A DNA stretch of 64,000 nucleotides from Bryobacterales bacterium (GTDB lineage: Bacteria > Acidobacteriota > Terriglobia > Bryobacterales > Bryobacteraceae): the NCBI GenBank assembly GCA_020851555.1, contig JADZCM010000040.1, forward strand, positions 1-64,000, in the 5' to 3' direction. Below are positions 19,728-28,479 of this stretch, piece by piece. The notes under the pieces are model-generated. The model searched no databases and was not told the DNA's origin. It saw only the letters and a list, made by a program, of their open reading frames with translations. Numbering within the stretch: position 1 is the stretch's first letter; each line of letters starts with the position of its first letter. Both the position numbers and the translations under genes were made by a program.

Positions 19728-21344
19728 ATGGACAGGAAGCTGATTGGCAGGACCGCCGTAATTCTGGCGCTGGTTCTCGTCTGCGTGGTGGGAGTCATCG
19801 GCCTGCCGAGGTCGGTGGACGGTCTCAGAAGCAACCTCGGCCGGAACATCAAGCTCGGGCTGGACCTCAGGGGCGGCAGCCATCTGCTGCTTCAGGTGCA
19901 GGTACAGGACGCCATGAAGGTGGAGGCGGACCAGACCATCCAACTGCTCCGCGAGGAATTCCGCAAGGCCGGCGTGGACTTCTCGGCGATGGATCGCAAC
20001 GACCCCGCCACGATCGCCGAGGCCGATTCCATCCAGATCAACATCCACGGGGTTCCCGAAGCCAAATCGGGGGACTTGCGCCGGATCATCTCCGAACGCT
20101 ACCCCAACTGGGTGCTGACGCCCGTCAGTTCCAGCCAGTACCGGCTGAACCTTCGCCCCACCGAGTTGCTGACCCTGAAGCGCGACACGGTGGAACGGAC
20201 CATGCGGACGATCGAGCAGCGGATCAACGGTCTCGGCCTCACCGAGCCGACCATACAGGGACACGGGCGCAGCGACGCGGAGTACGAGATTCTGGTCCAG
20301 CTTCCCGGCGTCGACGACCCGGCGCGCGTGAAGAGCATCATGCAGACCGCGGCCATGCTGGAGATCACCCTGGTGCGGGACGGCCCCTTCGCCAGCCCCG
20401 ACCAGGCCATGGCCAAGACCGGCGGCGTCTTGCCCCTCAATACCAGGCTGGTGCGCACGGCGCCGGGCAGGGAGTCGGAGCCGCGCTGGTACCTGGTGGA
20501 CCGCTCCCCCGCCATCACCGGCCGCGACCTGCGCAACGCCCGGCCCGGGCGGGACGAGTTCCAGCGCTGGGAGACGGACTTCACCCTGACGCAGGATGGA
20601 GCGCGGCGCTTCGGCCGTTTCACCGAGAGCAACATCGGGCAGCCGCTGGCGGTAGTGCTCGACAACCAGATCCACAGCGTGGCCAACATCCAGAACCGGA
20701 TCAGCGATTCGGGCCGCATTACGGGAATCGGGGGAGAGCAGGAGGCATCCGACCTGGCGCTGGTGCTCCGGGCGGGATCCCTGCCTGCGGGAGTGGTCTA
20801 CCTGGAGGAACGGACCATCGGTCCTTCGCTGGGCGCCGATTCCATCCGCCAGGGCGTGCTGGCGGGCCTGGTGGGCATTGCGATGGTGATCCTGGTGATG
20901 CTGGTCTACTACAGGAAGGCCGGGGCCAACGCCGTGATTGCGCTGCTGTTGAACGGGCTGATCACGCTGGCCGCCCTAAGCTACTTCAACGCCGTCTGGA
21001 CCCTGCCTGGAATCGCCGGCTTCATTCTCAGCCTCGGCATGGCGGTCGACAGCAACGTGCTGATCTTCGAGCGGATCCGGGAGGAATTGCGCGCCGGCAA
21101 GGGCATCCCCTCCGCCGTGAGCCTGGGATTCGAGCGTGCGTTTCTGACCATCATTGACACGCACGTCACCACGGTCGTAGCCAGCGCGTTCCTCTTTATG
21201 TTCGGCACGGGGCCGGTGAAAGGGTTCGCCATAACGCTGGTGATAGGACTGGTGGCCAACCTGTTTACGGCCGTGTTCGTCTCGCGTACCATATTTGACT
21301 ACTCGCTGTACCGGAACCCGCGCATGGCGGAACTGAGCATATAG
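19728..21344 (+). CDS. secD: protein translocase subunit SecD
   Basis: 538 residues. The first membrane helix is at about 5-25 and is followed by the DLRGGSHLLLQV motif. The large periplasmic P1 domain runs to about 370. Helices 2-6 include GMAVDSNVLIFERIREEL with the conserved proton-pathway Asp. With SecF and YajC it uses the proton gradient to pull preproteins from the SecYEG channel. The start lies seven bases after yajC with no good Shine-Dalgarno, suggesting coupling. Confidence 0.97.
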   Translation: MDRKLIGRTAVILALVLVCVVGVIGLPRSVDGLRSNLGRNIKLGLDLRGGSHLLLQVQVQDAMKVEADQTIQLLREEFRKAGVDFSAMDRNDPATIAEADSIQINIHGVPEAKSGDLRRIISERYPNWVLTPVSSSQYRLNLRPTELLTLKRDTVERTMRTIEQRINGLGLTEPTIQGHGRSDAEYEILVQLPGVDDPARVKSIMQTAAMLEITLVRDGPFASPDQAMAKTGGVLPLNTRLVRTAPGRESEPRWYLVDRSPAITGRDLRNARPGRDEFQRWETDFTLTQDGARRFGRFTESNIGQPLAVVLDNQIHSVANIQNRISDSGRITGIGGEQEASDLALVLRAGSLPAGVVYLEERTIGPSLGADSIRQGVLAGLVGIAMVILVMLVYYRKAGANAVIALLLNGLITLAALSYFNAVWTLPGIAGFILSLGMAVDSNVLIFERIREELRAGKGIPSAVSLGFERAFLTIIDTHVTTVVASAFLFMFGTGPVKGFAITLVIGLVANLFTAVFVSRTIFDYSLYRNPRMAELSI

Positions 21345-21442
21345 GCCTGAGAATGATCAAAATCTCGGTTATTGCGGCCGCGCGGGAACCAGGACGCCGC
21401 CGCCGGTGTCTAATCCGGCAGAGCGGTGAAAAGACTGCTTAG

Positions 21443-22693
21443 ATGGAACTCTTCAAGCCGACGAATATCGACTTCCTCAGCAAGCGCTGGTTGGCGCTGA
21501 GCCTGTCCGCGGCCTTCATAGTGGCGAGCATCGTGAGTCTTATCGTCCGGGGTGGTCCGAACTACGGAATCGACTTCCGGGGGGGGACCCTCGTCTACGT
21601 CAAGTTCGCCCAAACGCCGCCGATCGACCGGATCCGCAGCCTGATCTCCTCCAAGGTGCAGGGCGAAGTCACCGTGACCACGGTGCAGGACGTTGCCGGG
21701 GCGCAGGCCGACGAGATCGTCATCGGCACCGAGCTCCGTGACGAAGGGCAACTGGACGCCGCCCGCCGGACAATCACGCAGACCTTGCAGCAGCAGTTCG
21801 GGGGCGCGGGCGAAAAGCTGGATGTCAACAACGCCAGCCGCCAGGAGATGATCGACCGCCTGCGTGAGCCGCTCCAGAGGGCCGGAGCGGGACTGTCCGA
21901 AGAACAACTGGAGAAGCTGGTCGACAACCTGCGCGCGTTCCGGGATAAGAGCCGCTCCGGGCTGCTGCGCAGCGTCGACGAATTCAGCGCGGTGCCGGGA
22001 GTCACGCCGGCCGTGATGGGCGCCCTCAAGCAGGAGCTGGCGGCGGGCGCTTTCGCCATCCGGCAGGTGGAGATCGTCGGGCCTAAGGCCGGCGCGGATC
22101 TCCGCCGGCAGGCCATCATGGCGACCCTGTACGCCCTGGGCGGAATGCTGGTCTACGTCGCCTTCCGCTTCGAGTTGCTCGCGGGCGTAGCGGCGGTGCT
22201 GGCGATCATCCACGACACGGTCATCACGATCGGCTTCTTTTCTTTCTTCAACCGCGAAATCTCCCTGACCGTGATCGCCGCGCTGCTGACCTTGATCGGC
22301 TACTCGATGAACGATAAGATTGTGATCTTCGACCGCGTTCGCGAGAATCTGAAGGCGGTGCGGCGGGGTTCGCTCGAGCAGTTGATCAACACCAGCATCA
22401 ATCAGACGCTGAGCCGCACCCTGTTGACGGCGGGGCCGGTACTCCTGTGCACGATTGCGCTATACTTTCTGGGCGGGCCGGTCCTGAACGGGATTGCGTA
22501 CGCCCTGTTCATAGGAATCATCGTAGGTACGTACTCCTCCATCTTCGTGGCCAGTTCGATCCTGGTCTTCTGGGAGAACTTCCAGGAGCGCAGGCGAGTG
22601 GCGGCCCGCGCCGGGGCGGCTGCGGCGCGGGATAAAGGATCGCGCAGTGACCTGAGCCGGGGGGCGCCAGGGCCCAAGGCTAAGAAAGGGTAG
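21443..22693 (+). CDS. secF: protein translocase subunit SecF with an HhH-like insertion
   Basis: 416 residues, about 90 longer than E. coli SecF. Conserved parts are helix 1 (about 18-36), YGIDFRGGTLVYVKF, then VGPKAGADLRRQAIMATLY, membrane helices 2-6, and SMNDKIVIFDRVRENL. Between residues about 123 and 203 lies a segment absent from textbook SecF. It contains LDVNNASRQEM and FSAVPGVTPAVMGAL, which resemble helix-hairpin-helix motifs of GspK/ComEA-type proteins. The insertion sits in the periplasmic domain. The 98-base gap after secD holds no other gene. Confidence 0.94.
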   Translation: MELFKPTNIDFLSKRWLALSLSAAFIVASIVSLIVRGGPNYGIDFRGGTLVYVKFAQTPPIDRIRSLISSKVQGEVTVTTVQDVAGAQADEIVIGTELRDEGQLDAARRTITQTLQQQFGGAGEKLDVNNASRQEMIDRLREPLQRAGAGLSEEQLEKLVDNLRAFRDKSRSGLLRSVDEFSAVPGVTPAVMGALKQELAAGAFAIRQVEIVGPKAGADLRRQAIMATLYALGGMLVYVAFRFELLAGVAAVLAIIHDTVITIGFFSFFNREISLTVIAALLTLIGYSMNDKIVIFDRVRENLKAVRRGSLEQLINTSINQTLSRTLLTAGPVLLCTIALYFLGGPVLNGIAYALFIGIIVGTYSSIFVASSILVFWENFQERRRVAARAGAAAARDKGSRSDLSRGAPGPKAKKG

Positions 22694-22698
22694 CAAAC

Positions 22699-23448
22699 AT
22701 GTTCGAACAAACCTTCGTGGAAGGGACGGTTAAGACCAAAACTCCGTTCACGGTGATGGCATCGTTCATCTTCCAGTGCATCTTGGTGGGCGTCGCCATC
22801 CTCATCCCACTCATTTACACGGACACTCTGCCCACGGCGCAATTGACCAGTTTCCTGGTCGCGCCGCCGCCGCCGCCGCCTCCGCCGCCGCCGCCGGAAG
22901 CGGCGCCGGTGGTCAAGGCGGTCCGGGTGATTCCGCGGCAGTTTGACGCCGGACGCCTCATGGCGCCCAAGAGCATTCCCAAAGAGATCGCCATGATTCA
23001 GGAAGACGAACTGCCGCCACCCACTCCCGCTACCGGCGTGGTCGGCGGCGTGGTGGGAGGGTTTGGAGGCGGAGTGATCGGCGGCATCATCGGATCCGTT
23101 CCGATGGCGGCGCCGCCGCCGCCGCCGGAAGTGAAAGCCGCGCCGAAGTCCCTGGTTCCTCAGCGCATCCCTGTCGGCGGGAACGTGCAGCAGGCCAAGC
23201 TGGTCAACCAGCCCAAGCCTCAGTACCCGCCGCTGGCGCGGCAGGCGCGCATCCAGGGAACCGTGCGGTTCACCGCCATCATCGGCGTGGACGGCAGGAT
23301 TCAGAATCTGACCCTGGTGAGCGGCCACCCCTTGCTGGTTCCGGCCGCCCAGGCGGCAGTGAAGGAGTGGGTGTATCAGCCGACTCTGCTGAACGGCGAG
23401 CCGGTCGAGGTGGTAACGCAAATTGACGTGAACTTCACCTTGCAGTAG
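22699..23448 (+). CDS. tonB: energy transducer TonB
   Basis: 249 residues. An N-terminal membrane helix at about 17-40 is followed by a run of 11 prolines at about 56-66, a Gly/Val-rich linker (VVGGVVGGFGGG), a second proline stretch, and the TonB C-terminal domain at about 165-249 (QYPPLARQARIQGTVRF, VKEWVYQPTLLNG). It transmits proton-motive force to the outer-membrane receptors. The start is five bases after secF, so it is co-transcribed with the Sec genes. Confidence 0.93.
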   Translation: MFEQTFVEGTVKTKTPFTVMASFIFQCILVGVAILIPLIYTDTLPTAQLTSFLVAPPPPPPPPPPPEAAPVVKAVRVIPRQFDAGRLMAPKSIPKEIAMIQEDELPPPTPATGVVGGVVGGFGGGVIGGIIGSVPMAAPPPPPEVKAAPKSLVPQRIPVGGNVQQAKLVNQPKPQYPPLARQARIQGTVRFTAIIGVDGRIQNLTLVSGHPLLVPAAQAAVKEWVYQPTLLNGEPVEVVTQIDVNFTLQ

Positions 23449-23498
23449 ATTCGGACTGTAAGGATCAGGACTAAATTCAACTCGCAGGAGAGAAAAAC

Positions 23499-24233
23499 AT
23501 GTTGTTGCAATTGCAGGTTTGGTCGTTTCTGCTGCTCCAGGAGGCGGTAGGTTGGGACGTCCGCTCCATGTGGGCTCAAATGGGCTGGATGGCGAAGGCG
23601 GTCGTGATCATCATGTTCATCATGTCCGCAATTTCCATCGGCGTGATGATCGACAGGTACCTGGCGTATCGCGGCGCGCGGAATCAGTCCCGCCTGTTCG
23701 CGCCCGCCGTGGCCGGAGCCTTGCGCGACGGCAAGCTGGACGAGGCCATCAAGATCGCCGACCGTTACAAGAAGAGCCATCTGGCGAAGGTCGTCGTGGC
23801 GGGTTTGCAGGAATTCCGGGTCCACCAATTGAGCACGGAGATTCCCGGCGAAGCCGTGGACGCCTCTCGTAGAGCTCTGGAGCGCGCCAGCGCCATCGTG
23901 CACGCCGAACTGAAGCGCGGCGTCTCGTCGCTGGCGACCGTCGGGTCCACGGCTCCGTTCGTGGGACTGTTCGGGACGGTGGTGGGCATCATCAACGCGT
24001 TCCGCGGCATTTCGACCGAAAAGTCAACCGGTCTGGGCGCCGTGGCCGGCGGTATTTCCGAAGCGCTGGTGACCACCGCTATCGGTCTGTTCGTGGCTAT
24101 CCCGGCCGTCTGGATGTACAACTACTTCTCCGGGAAGATCGAAGCCTTCGACGTGGAAATGGATAACTCCAGTTCGGAGTTGATCGACTATTTCCTGAAG
24201 CGCAGCCAGAAGGCGGCCGGCGCCCCCAAGTAA
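23499..24233 (+). CDS. exbB: MotA/TolQ/ExbB proton-channel protein
   Basis: 244 residues, preceded by GCAGGAGAG. Three membrane helices lie at about 28-52, 148-170 (STAPFVGLFGTVVGIINAF) and 185-210 (ALVTTAIGLFVAIPAVWMYNYF), with the long cytoplasmic loop between the first two. These are the signature ExbB/TolQ segments. It forms the pentameric stator channel that, with the two ExbD-like proteins downstream, energises TonB. Distinguishing ExbB from TolQ is not possible by sequence alone; the adjoining tonB favours ExbB. Confidence 0.92.
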   Translation: MLLQLQVWSFLLLQEAVGWDVRSMWAQMGWMAKAVVIIMFIMSAISIGVMIDRYLAYRGARNQSRLFAPAVAGALRDGKLDEAIKIADRYKKSHLAKVVVAGLQEFRVHQLSTEIPGEAVDASRRALERASAIVHAELKRGVSSLATVGSTAPFVGLFGTVVGIINAFRGISTEKSTGLGAVAGGISEALVTTAIGLFVAIPAVWMYNYFSGKIEAFDVEMDNSSSELIDYFLKRSQKAAGAPK

Positions 24234-24286
24234 GGTGGCGGATCGGAAGCAGTTGCCACGGATCCGGCGAGTTGGATAGGCCTTGC

Positions 24287-24312
24287 GGCGAGGCGCCTTG
24301 CGGCGTCTCGCC
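24287..24312 (+). promoter_or_regulatory. hairpin between exbB and exbD
   Basis: GGCGAGGCGCC and GGCGTCTCGCC pair over 11 positions with one G-U, closing a TTGC loop, in the 121-base exbB-exbD gap. There is no U-tract, so termination is unlikely. It may be a processing or stability element that sets the ExbB:ExbD ratio. The function is inferred. Confidence 0.45.
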
Positions 24313-24354
24313 GGAGCGCCTCCAACGACGCACGGGGCCAGGAGGTAAGGAAAG

Positions 24355-24789
24355 ATGCCAAAACAAAAGTCGCCACCACCGGTTTCCGCCATCAACGTGG
24401 TGCCCATGGTGGACATTATGCTGGTCATGCTCATCATTTTCATGGTCGTTACGCCCATGCTCACCAAGGGCATCAGCGTGGACATGGTGAAGACCAGAAA
24501 CCCGATCGCGATGCAGGACGCGGACAAAGACGACGCCATCCTGATCGCAGTCACTCGGGAAGGCAGGACGTACTTGAGCACCCAGGCGATGAGTCCCGAG
24601 GACCTGCCCGCCAAAGTGCGGGATCTCCTCGTGAACCGTCTGGATCGGACGGTCTATATCCGGGCCGACGCGCGGGCGCGCTACCAGGCGGTGGTGGATG
24701 TTATCGACAACCTGCGCGCGGCGGGCGTCGACCAGTTGGGTCTGCTGACGGAGTTGAGCCACGACGCTAAGAAGGAAGCCACCCCGTAG
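24355..24789 (+). CDS. exbD: ExbD/TolR biopolymer transporter, first copy
   Basis: 144 residues. The single membrane helix begins INVVPMVDIMLVMLIIFMVV, with the essential proton-relay Asp20. The periplasmic domain follows (DAILIAVTREGRTYLS, then VYIRADARARYQAVVDVIDNLRAAGVDQLGL). AAGGAAAG lies upstream. Two tandem ExbD-like genes after one ExbB occur in several Gram-negative phyla; the two proteins probably form a heterodimer in the stator or serve different partners. Confidence 0.93.
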   Translation: MPKQKSPPPVSAINVVPMVDIMLVMLIIFMVVTPMLTKGISVDMVKTRNPIAMQDADKDDAILIAVTREGRTYLSTQAMSPEDLPAKVRDLLVNRLDRTVYIRADARARYQAVVDVIDNLRAAGVDQLGLLTELSHDAKKEATP

Positions 24790-24867
24790 GCAGCCCACCC
24801 GGCAGATCCGGCCGGGCCGGAACGCCGCCGGGTTGTTAGGTTTGAGAGAGAAAAAAGGAGTATCGCT

Positions 24868-25296
24868 ATGGGAATGACAGTGCCGCAAGCGGGTTCAGGC
24901 GTGCAGTGCGAGATGAACGTGGTACCCTTGATCGACGTCCTGCTGGTGCTGCTGATCATCTTCATGGTCATCACGCCCTTGACGCCGAAGGGCCTGGATG
25001 CGCTGGTGCCCCAGCCGCCTCCTCCGGGCATGCAGAGTCAGGCTGACAACATCCGTACCGTGGTCATCGTCCTTAACCGGGACGGCACCATGCAGATCAA
25101 CCAGGATCCGATCGATGAGGCCAACTTGGGGGCGCGCCTGTCGGACATCTTCAAGACGCGCGCCGAACGCGTGGTGTTCGTCAAGGGCGACCCCGACCTC
25201 GAGTATCAGAGAGTCGCCCGGGCGATCGACATCGCGAAGGGCGCCGGCCTCGATAAGATCGGCCTTATGACGGCCAAGGTAGAGGCCGGCCAGTAA
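24868..25296 (+). CDS. exbD: ExbD/TolR biopolymer transporter, second copy
   Basis: 142 residues, preceded by AAAAAAGGAG. The helix starts MNVVPLIDVLLVLLIIFMVI with Asp23 as the conserved proton-carrying residue. The periplasmic part contains TVVIVLNRDGTMQINQDPI and VVFVKGDPDLEYQRVARAIDIAKGAG. It is clearly paralogous to the gene 78 bases upstream but diverged, mainly in the linker (ALVPQPPPPG). Confidence 0.93.
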   Translation: MGMTVPQAGSGVQCEMNVVPLIDVLLVLLIIFMVITPLTPKGLDALVPQPPPPGMQSQADNIRTVVIVLNRDGTMQINQDPIDEANLGARLSDIFKTRAERVVFVKGDPDLEYQRVARAIDIAKGAGLDKIGLMTAKVEAGQ

Positions 25297-25341
25297 GCCG
25301 GCCGGGAGTTCTCTGGCCGCGGCTTTGTACTAGGAGCTCGT

Positions 25342-26142
25342 ATGAACTGGAAAACTACTTCCATATTGCTGGTCGCGCTGCTGGTCCTGCTGACCCTGGC
25401 GGGCGCGGGATGCGAGAAGCTCAAGGCTCGCGATCAGTTGAACAAGGGCGTTCTTGCTTTCAAGAACGGCATCTATCCCGTTGCCGTGGAGCACTTCAAG
25501 ACTGCGGTGGCGCTGGATCCGACCTACCCCGTGGCCAAGGAGTATCTGGCCATGGCGTACTACATGCAGTATGTCCCCGGCGCGATATCCGAGGAGAACG
25601 AGCGCATGGCGAAGATGGCCGAGGACGGGTTCATGCAGGTCCTGTCGGAGGACCCCAACAACGCCGTAACCATGGCGTATCTCGCCCAGCTCAAGTTCCA
25701 TCAGAAGAAGCTCGACGAGGCGGAGACCTGGTACCGGAAACTGGTTTCCATTGACCCCAACAACAAGAGCGCCTACTACACCCTGGGTGTGATCGCATGG
25801 ACCAAGTCCTTCACTCCCAGGATGGAGAAACGCGCGGAGTTGGGGATGCGCCCGGATGATCCGGGTCCGATCAAGGATAAGAAGGCCAGGGAAGAACTGA
25901 AGGCGAAGTACCTTCCGGTCATCGAGGCGGGCTTGCAGGACCTCAACAAGGCCCTGGCGCTCGACAAGGAGTACGACGATGCCATGTCATACATGAACCT
26001 CCTCTACCGGGAACGGGCGGACCTGGCGGACACCCCCGCCGCGTACAAATCGGACGTCGAAGTCGCCGACCAGTGGATCGACAAGACGATGGCGACCAAG
26101 AAGATCAAGGCCGCCCGGGAAGCGCCCAAGTCCGCGATGTAG
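25342..26142 (+). CDS. TPR-repeat lipoprotein
   Basis: 266 residues. The signal sequence ends in a lipobox (LAGAGC, Cys24). Tetratricopeptide-like helices start with QLNKGVLAFKNGIYPVAVEHFKTAVALDPTYPVAKEYLAMAYY and recur at about 115-135 and 190-210. It is the last gene of the sec/ton block, 45 bases after exbD. Placement suggests a periplasmic or outer-membrane partner of the TonB complex. That role is inference; only the TPR lipoprotein nature is seen. Confidence 0.85.
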   Translation: MNWKTTSILLVALLVLLTLAGAGCEKLKARDQLNKGVLAFKNGIYPVAVEHFKTAVALDPTYPVAKEYLAMAYYMQYVPGAISEENERMAKMAEDGFMQVLSEDPNNAVTMAYLAQLKFHQKKLDEAETWYRKLVSIDPNNKSAYYTLGVIAWTKSFTPRMEKRAELGMRPDDPGPIKDKKAREELKAKYLPVIEAGLQDLNKALALDKEYDDAMSYMNLLYRERADLADTPAAYKSDVEVADQWIDKTMATKKIKAAREAPKSAM

Positions 26143-26177
26143 CGCGCCTTAGCCTCATTTCGCCCTCTTTTATCCGC

Positions 26178-26183
26178 TATAAT
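26178..26183 (+). promoter_or_regulatory. consensus -10 box of relA/spoT
   Basis: A perfect TATAAT in the gap after the TPR gene. Transcription would begin around 26189-26191, within the first arm of the hairpin at 26188-26217. No good -35 at 17-base spacing was found. Confidence 0.5.
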
Positions 26184-26187
26184 ACTT

Positions 26188-26217
26188 GCAGCGGGCGGCC
26201 TCAGGGCCGCCCGCTGC
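26188..26217 (+). promoter_or_regulatory. 13-bp perfect hairpin at the 5' end of the relA/spoT mRNA
   Basis: GCAGCGGGCGGCC and GGCCGCCCGCTGC pair perfectly across a TCAG loop. The second arm ends eight bases before the chosen ATG. There is no U-tract on either strand, so it is a poor Rho-independent terminator. Its place just after TATAAT suggests a 5' stem-loop that affects mRNA stability or ribosome access. Confidence 0.6.
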
Positions 26218-26224
26218 ATGCCTC

Positions 26225-28459
26225 ATGTCCTCGGACCCCAGTGCGGCATTCTCCCCGGGCGACGAGGCACCCCTGCCACGGCCTGACTTAGAAGGCGCCT
26301 TCCGCGCCTTGGCCGACCGCGTCCGGCTCGTCCGGCCCAAAGAGGACCTGGCTCCCCTGGAAAGCGCCTATCGCTTCGCGGCTGAGCGCCACACCGGGCA
26401 GTTCCGCCTTTCGGGCGAGCCCTATATCAGCCATCCCCTGGCCGTCGCCGGCATTCTGGCGGAAATGAACATGGACGTCGTTTCGCTCCAGACGGCCCTT
26501 CTCCACGATTTATTGGAAGACACCGACACGCGGTTGGAGGAGATCGAGAAGCGTTTCGGCCGGGAGGTCGCCCGTTGCGTGGACGGCGTGACAAAGCTGC
26601 GCAAATTGCAGTTCTTCACGTCCGAGGCGCGTCAGGCGGAGAGCTACCGGAAGATGTTTCTGGCGATGACTGACGACGTGCGGGTCATCATCGTCAAGCT
26701 GACGGACCGGCTCCACAACATGCGCACCATCGGCAGCCTGCCCCGGGAAAAGCAGGAGCGCATTGCGCGGGAGACGCTGGAGATCTACGCCCCCATCAGC
26801 CACCGCCTGGGCATGGGCAAGATCCGCGGGGAACTGGAGGATCTGGCCTTCACGGTCCTTGAACCGGAGGCCTCGGCGGATCTGCTGCAACAGATCGAAT
26901 CGCGACGCCACGAGATCGAGGCTTTCCTGGCCGGCATCCGGCGCTCGGTAGAGGAGACGCTGCGCCAGGAGGGCATCCCCGCGCGGGTATCGGGGAGAGT
27001 GAAGCGGGTCTACTCCATCTATCAGAAGATGCGCCGGCAGAAGGTTCCGCTCGACCAGGTTTACGACCTGCTGGCGCTGCGCATCGTTACGGACTCGGTC
27101 AAGAACTGCTACGCCGCGCTGGGCGTGATCCACAACGAGTGGCACCCCATTCCCGGACGCATCAAGGACTTCATCGCGATTCCCCGCCCCAACATGTATC
27201 AGGCGCTGCACACGTCCGTGATCGGTCCGGGCGGGCATGCGTTCGAGGTGCAGATCCGTACCGAGGAGATGCACCGCGTCGCCGAGGAGGGCATCGCCGC
27301 GCACTGGAAATACAAGGAGGGGCACACAGGGCCCGGCCAGGACGACCAGCGGATCGCGTGGTTGCGGCAACTTGTCGAGTGGCAGGGGGAGATGCAGGAC
27401 CCCGGCGACTTCCTCTCAACGCTCAGGGTCGATCTCTATCCGGAGGAGGTCTGCTGCTTCACGCCCCGCGGGAAGGTGATCGTCCTGCCGCGGGAGGCGA
27501 CACCCATCGACTTCGCCTACGCCATCCACTCCGACGTGGGCCACTCCTGCGTGGGGGCCAAGGTCAACGGCCGCATTGTTCCACTGCGTTACGCCCTCCG
27601 CAACGGCGACGTGGTCGAGATCCTGACCCAGGCCGGCCACATGCCGAGCAAGGACTGGCTGGCGCTGGTGAAGACGTCGCGCGCGCGCAACAAGATCAAG
27701 CACATCGTCAATCTCAACGAGCGCGCCAAGGCGGTGGAGATCGGCGTCAAGTTGCTCGAAAAGGAGGCGCGCCGACTGGGACTTTCTCTCCAGAAGGTGG
27801 GGAAGACTGACCTGGAGCGGGCCGCTTCGGACCACGGGTTCGGCAAGGTCGAGGACCTCCAGGCGGCGCTGGGATACGGCCGCCTGTCGGCCAGGCAGGT
27901 GCTCCAGAAACTGGCGCCGCAGGATGACGCCGCCGCGCCTGCCGGACAGATCAAGGGCGCCGCCGGCCTGCCCACACCGGCCCAGATTGCGTCCCCCCCC
28001 GCCGGCGACCTGGTTTTGAAGGTTAAGGGGGCCGACGATCTGCTGGTCTACCGCGCCAAGTGCTGCGCCCCCATTCCCGGGGATCCCATCGTGGGGTATG
28101 TCACCCGCGGCAAAGGCGTCGCGGTGCACTCCAGCTACTGCTCCAATGTTCAGAACCTGCTTTACGAGGCCGAACGCAAAATCGACGTGGAGTGGGCCCG
28201 CAGCGCCTCCGAGGCGTTCCCGGTCAGGATGCTCGTGCACACGGACGACCGTCCCGGAATCCTCCACCTGCTGACCAACGTGCTGGCCGGCGAGGAGTGC
28301 AACATTCGGAACCTGGACGCGCGGCCCGACGATGCCCGCAACGGAGACGGCGCCGTCATCGAGATGACCGTGGACGTGAAGGAGAAGAGGCAACTGGACA
28401 GGATCGTCTCCGCCATGCGCCGCCTCTCCGGGGTCCGCGACGTCGAACGGACACTGTAG
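26225..28459 (+). CDS. spoT: bifunctional (p)ppGpp synthetase/hydrolase RelA/SpoT
   Basis: 744 residues from the ATG at 26225. A TTG at 26186 would read through the hairpin and is less likely. The HD hydrolase domain at about 40-190 has YISHPLAVAGIL and LLHDLLEDTD, so hydrolysis is probably active. The synthetase domain at about 230-390 has SGRVKRVYSIYQKM and RPNMYQALHTSVIG. TGS lies at about 405-470, then a helical region, a zinc-finger-like region (AKCCAPIPGDPIVGYVTRGKGVAVH) and a C-terminal ACT domain. It sets the stringent alarmone level. Confidence 0.95.
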   Translation: MSSDPSAAFSPGDEAPLPRPDLEGAFRALADRVRLVRPKEDLAPLESAYRFAAERHTGQFRLSGEPYISHPLAVAGILAEMNMDVVSLQTALLHDLLEDTDTRLEEIEKRFGREVARCVDGVTKLRKLQFFTSEARQAESYRKMFLAMTDDVRVIIVKLTDRLHNMRTIGSLPREKQERIARETLEIYAPISHRLGMGKIRGELEDLAFTVLEPEASADLLQQIESRRHEIEAFLAGIRRSVEETLRQEGIPARVSGRVKRVYSIYQKMRRQKVPLDQVYDLLALRIVTDSVKNCYAALGVIHNEWHPIPGRIKDFIAIPRPNMYQALHTSVIGPGGHAFEVQIRTEEMHRVAEEGIAAHWKYKEGHTGPGQDDQRIAWLRQLVEWQGEMQDPGDFLSTLRVDLYPEEVCCFTPRGKVIVLPREATPIDFAYAIHSDVGHSCVGAKVNGRIVPLRYALRNGDVVEILTQAGHMPSKDWLALVKTSRARNKIKHIVNLNERAKAVEIGVKLLEKEARRLGLSLQKVGKTDLERAASDHGFGKVEDLQAALGYGRLSARQVLQKLAPQDDAAAPAGQIKGAAGLPTPAQIASPPAGDLVLKVKGADDLLVYRAKCCAPIPGDPIVGYVTRGKGVAVHSSYCSNVQNLLYEAERKIDVEWARSASEAFPVRMLVHTDDRPGILHLLTNVLAGEECNIRNLDARPDDARNGDGAVIEMTVDVKEKRQLDRIVSAMRRLSGVRDVERTL

Positions 28460-28479
28460 AGAACACCGCCGGAGCGCCA

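Noticed and set aside
22861-22910. CCGCCG triplet run as a tandem repeat or CRISPR-like element
   Set aside because: It encodes the polyproline spacer of TonB in frame; there are no spacers or repeats of CRISPR type.
26188-26217. Rho-independent terminator of the sec/ton operon
   Set aside because: The stem is excellent, but ATGCCTCATG follows, with no U-tract on the plus strand. A TATAAT directly in front argues for a 5' element.
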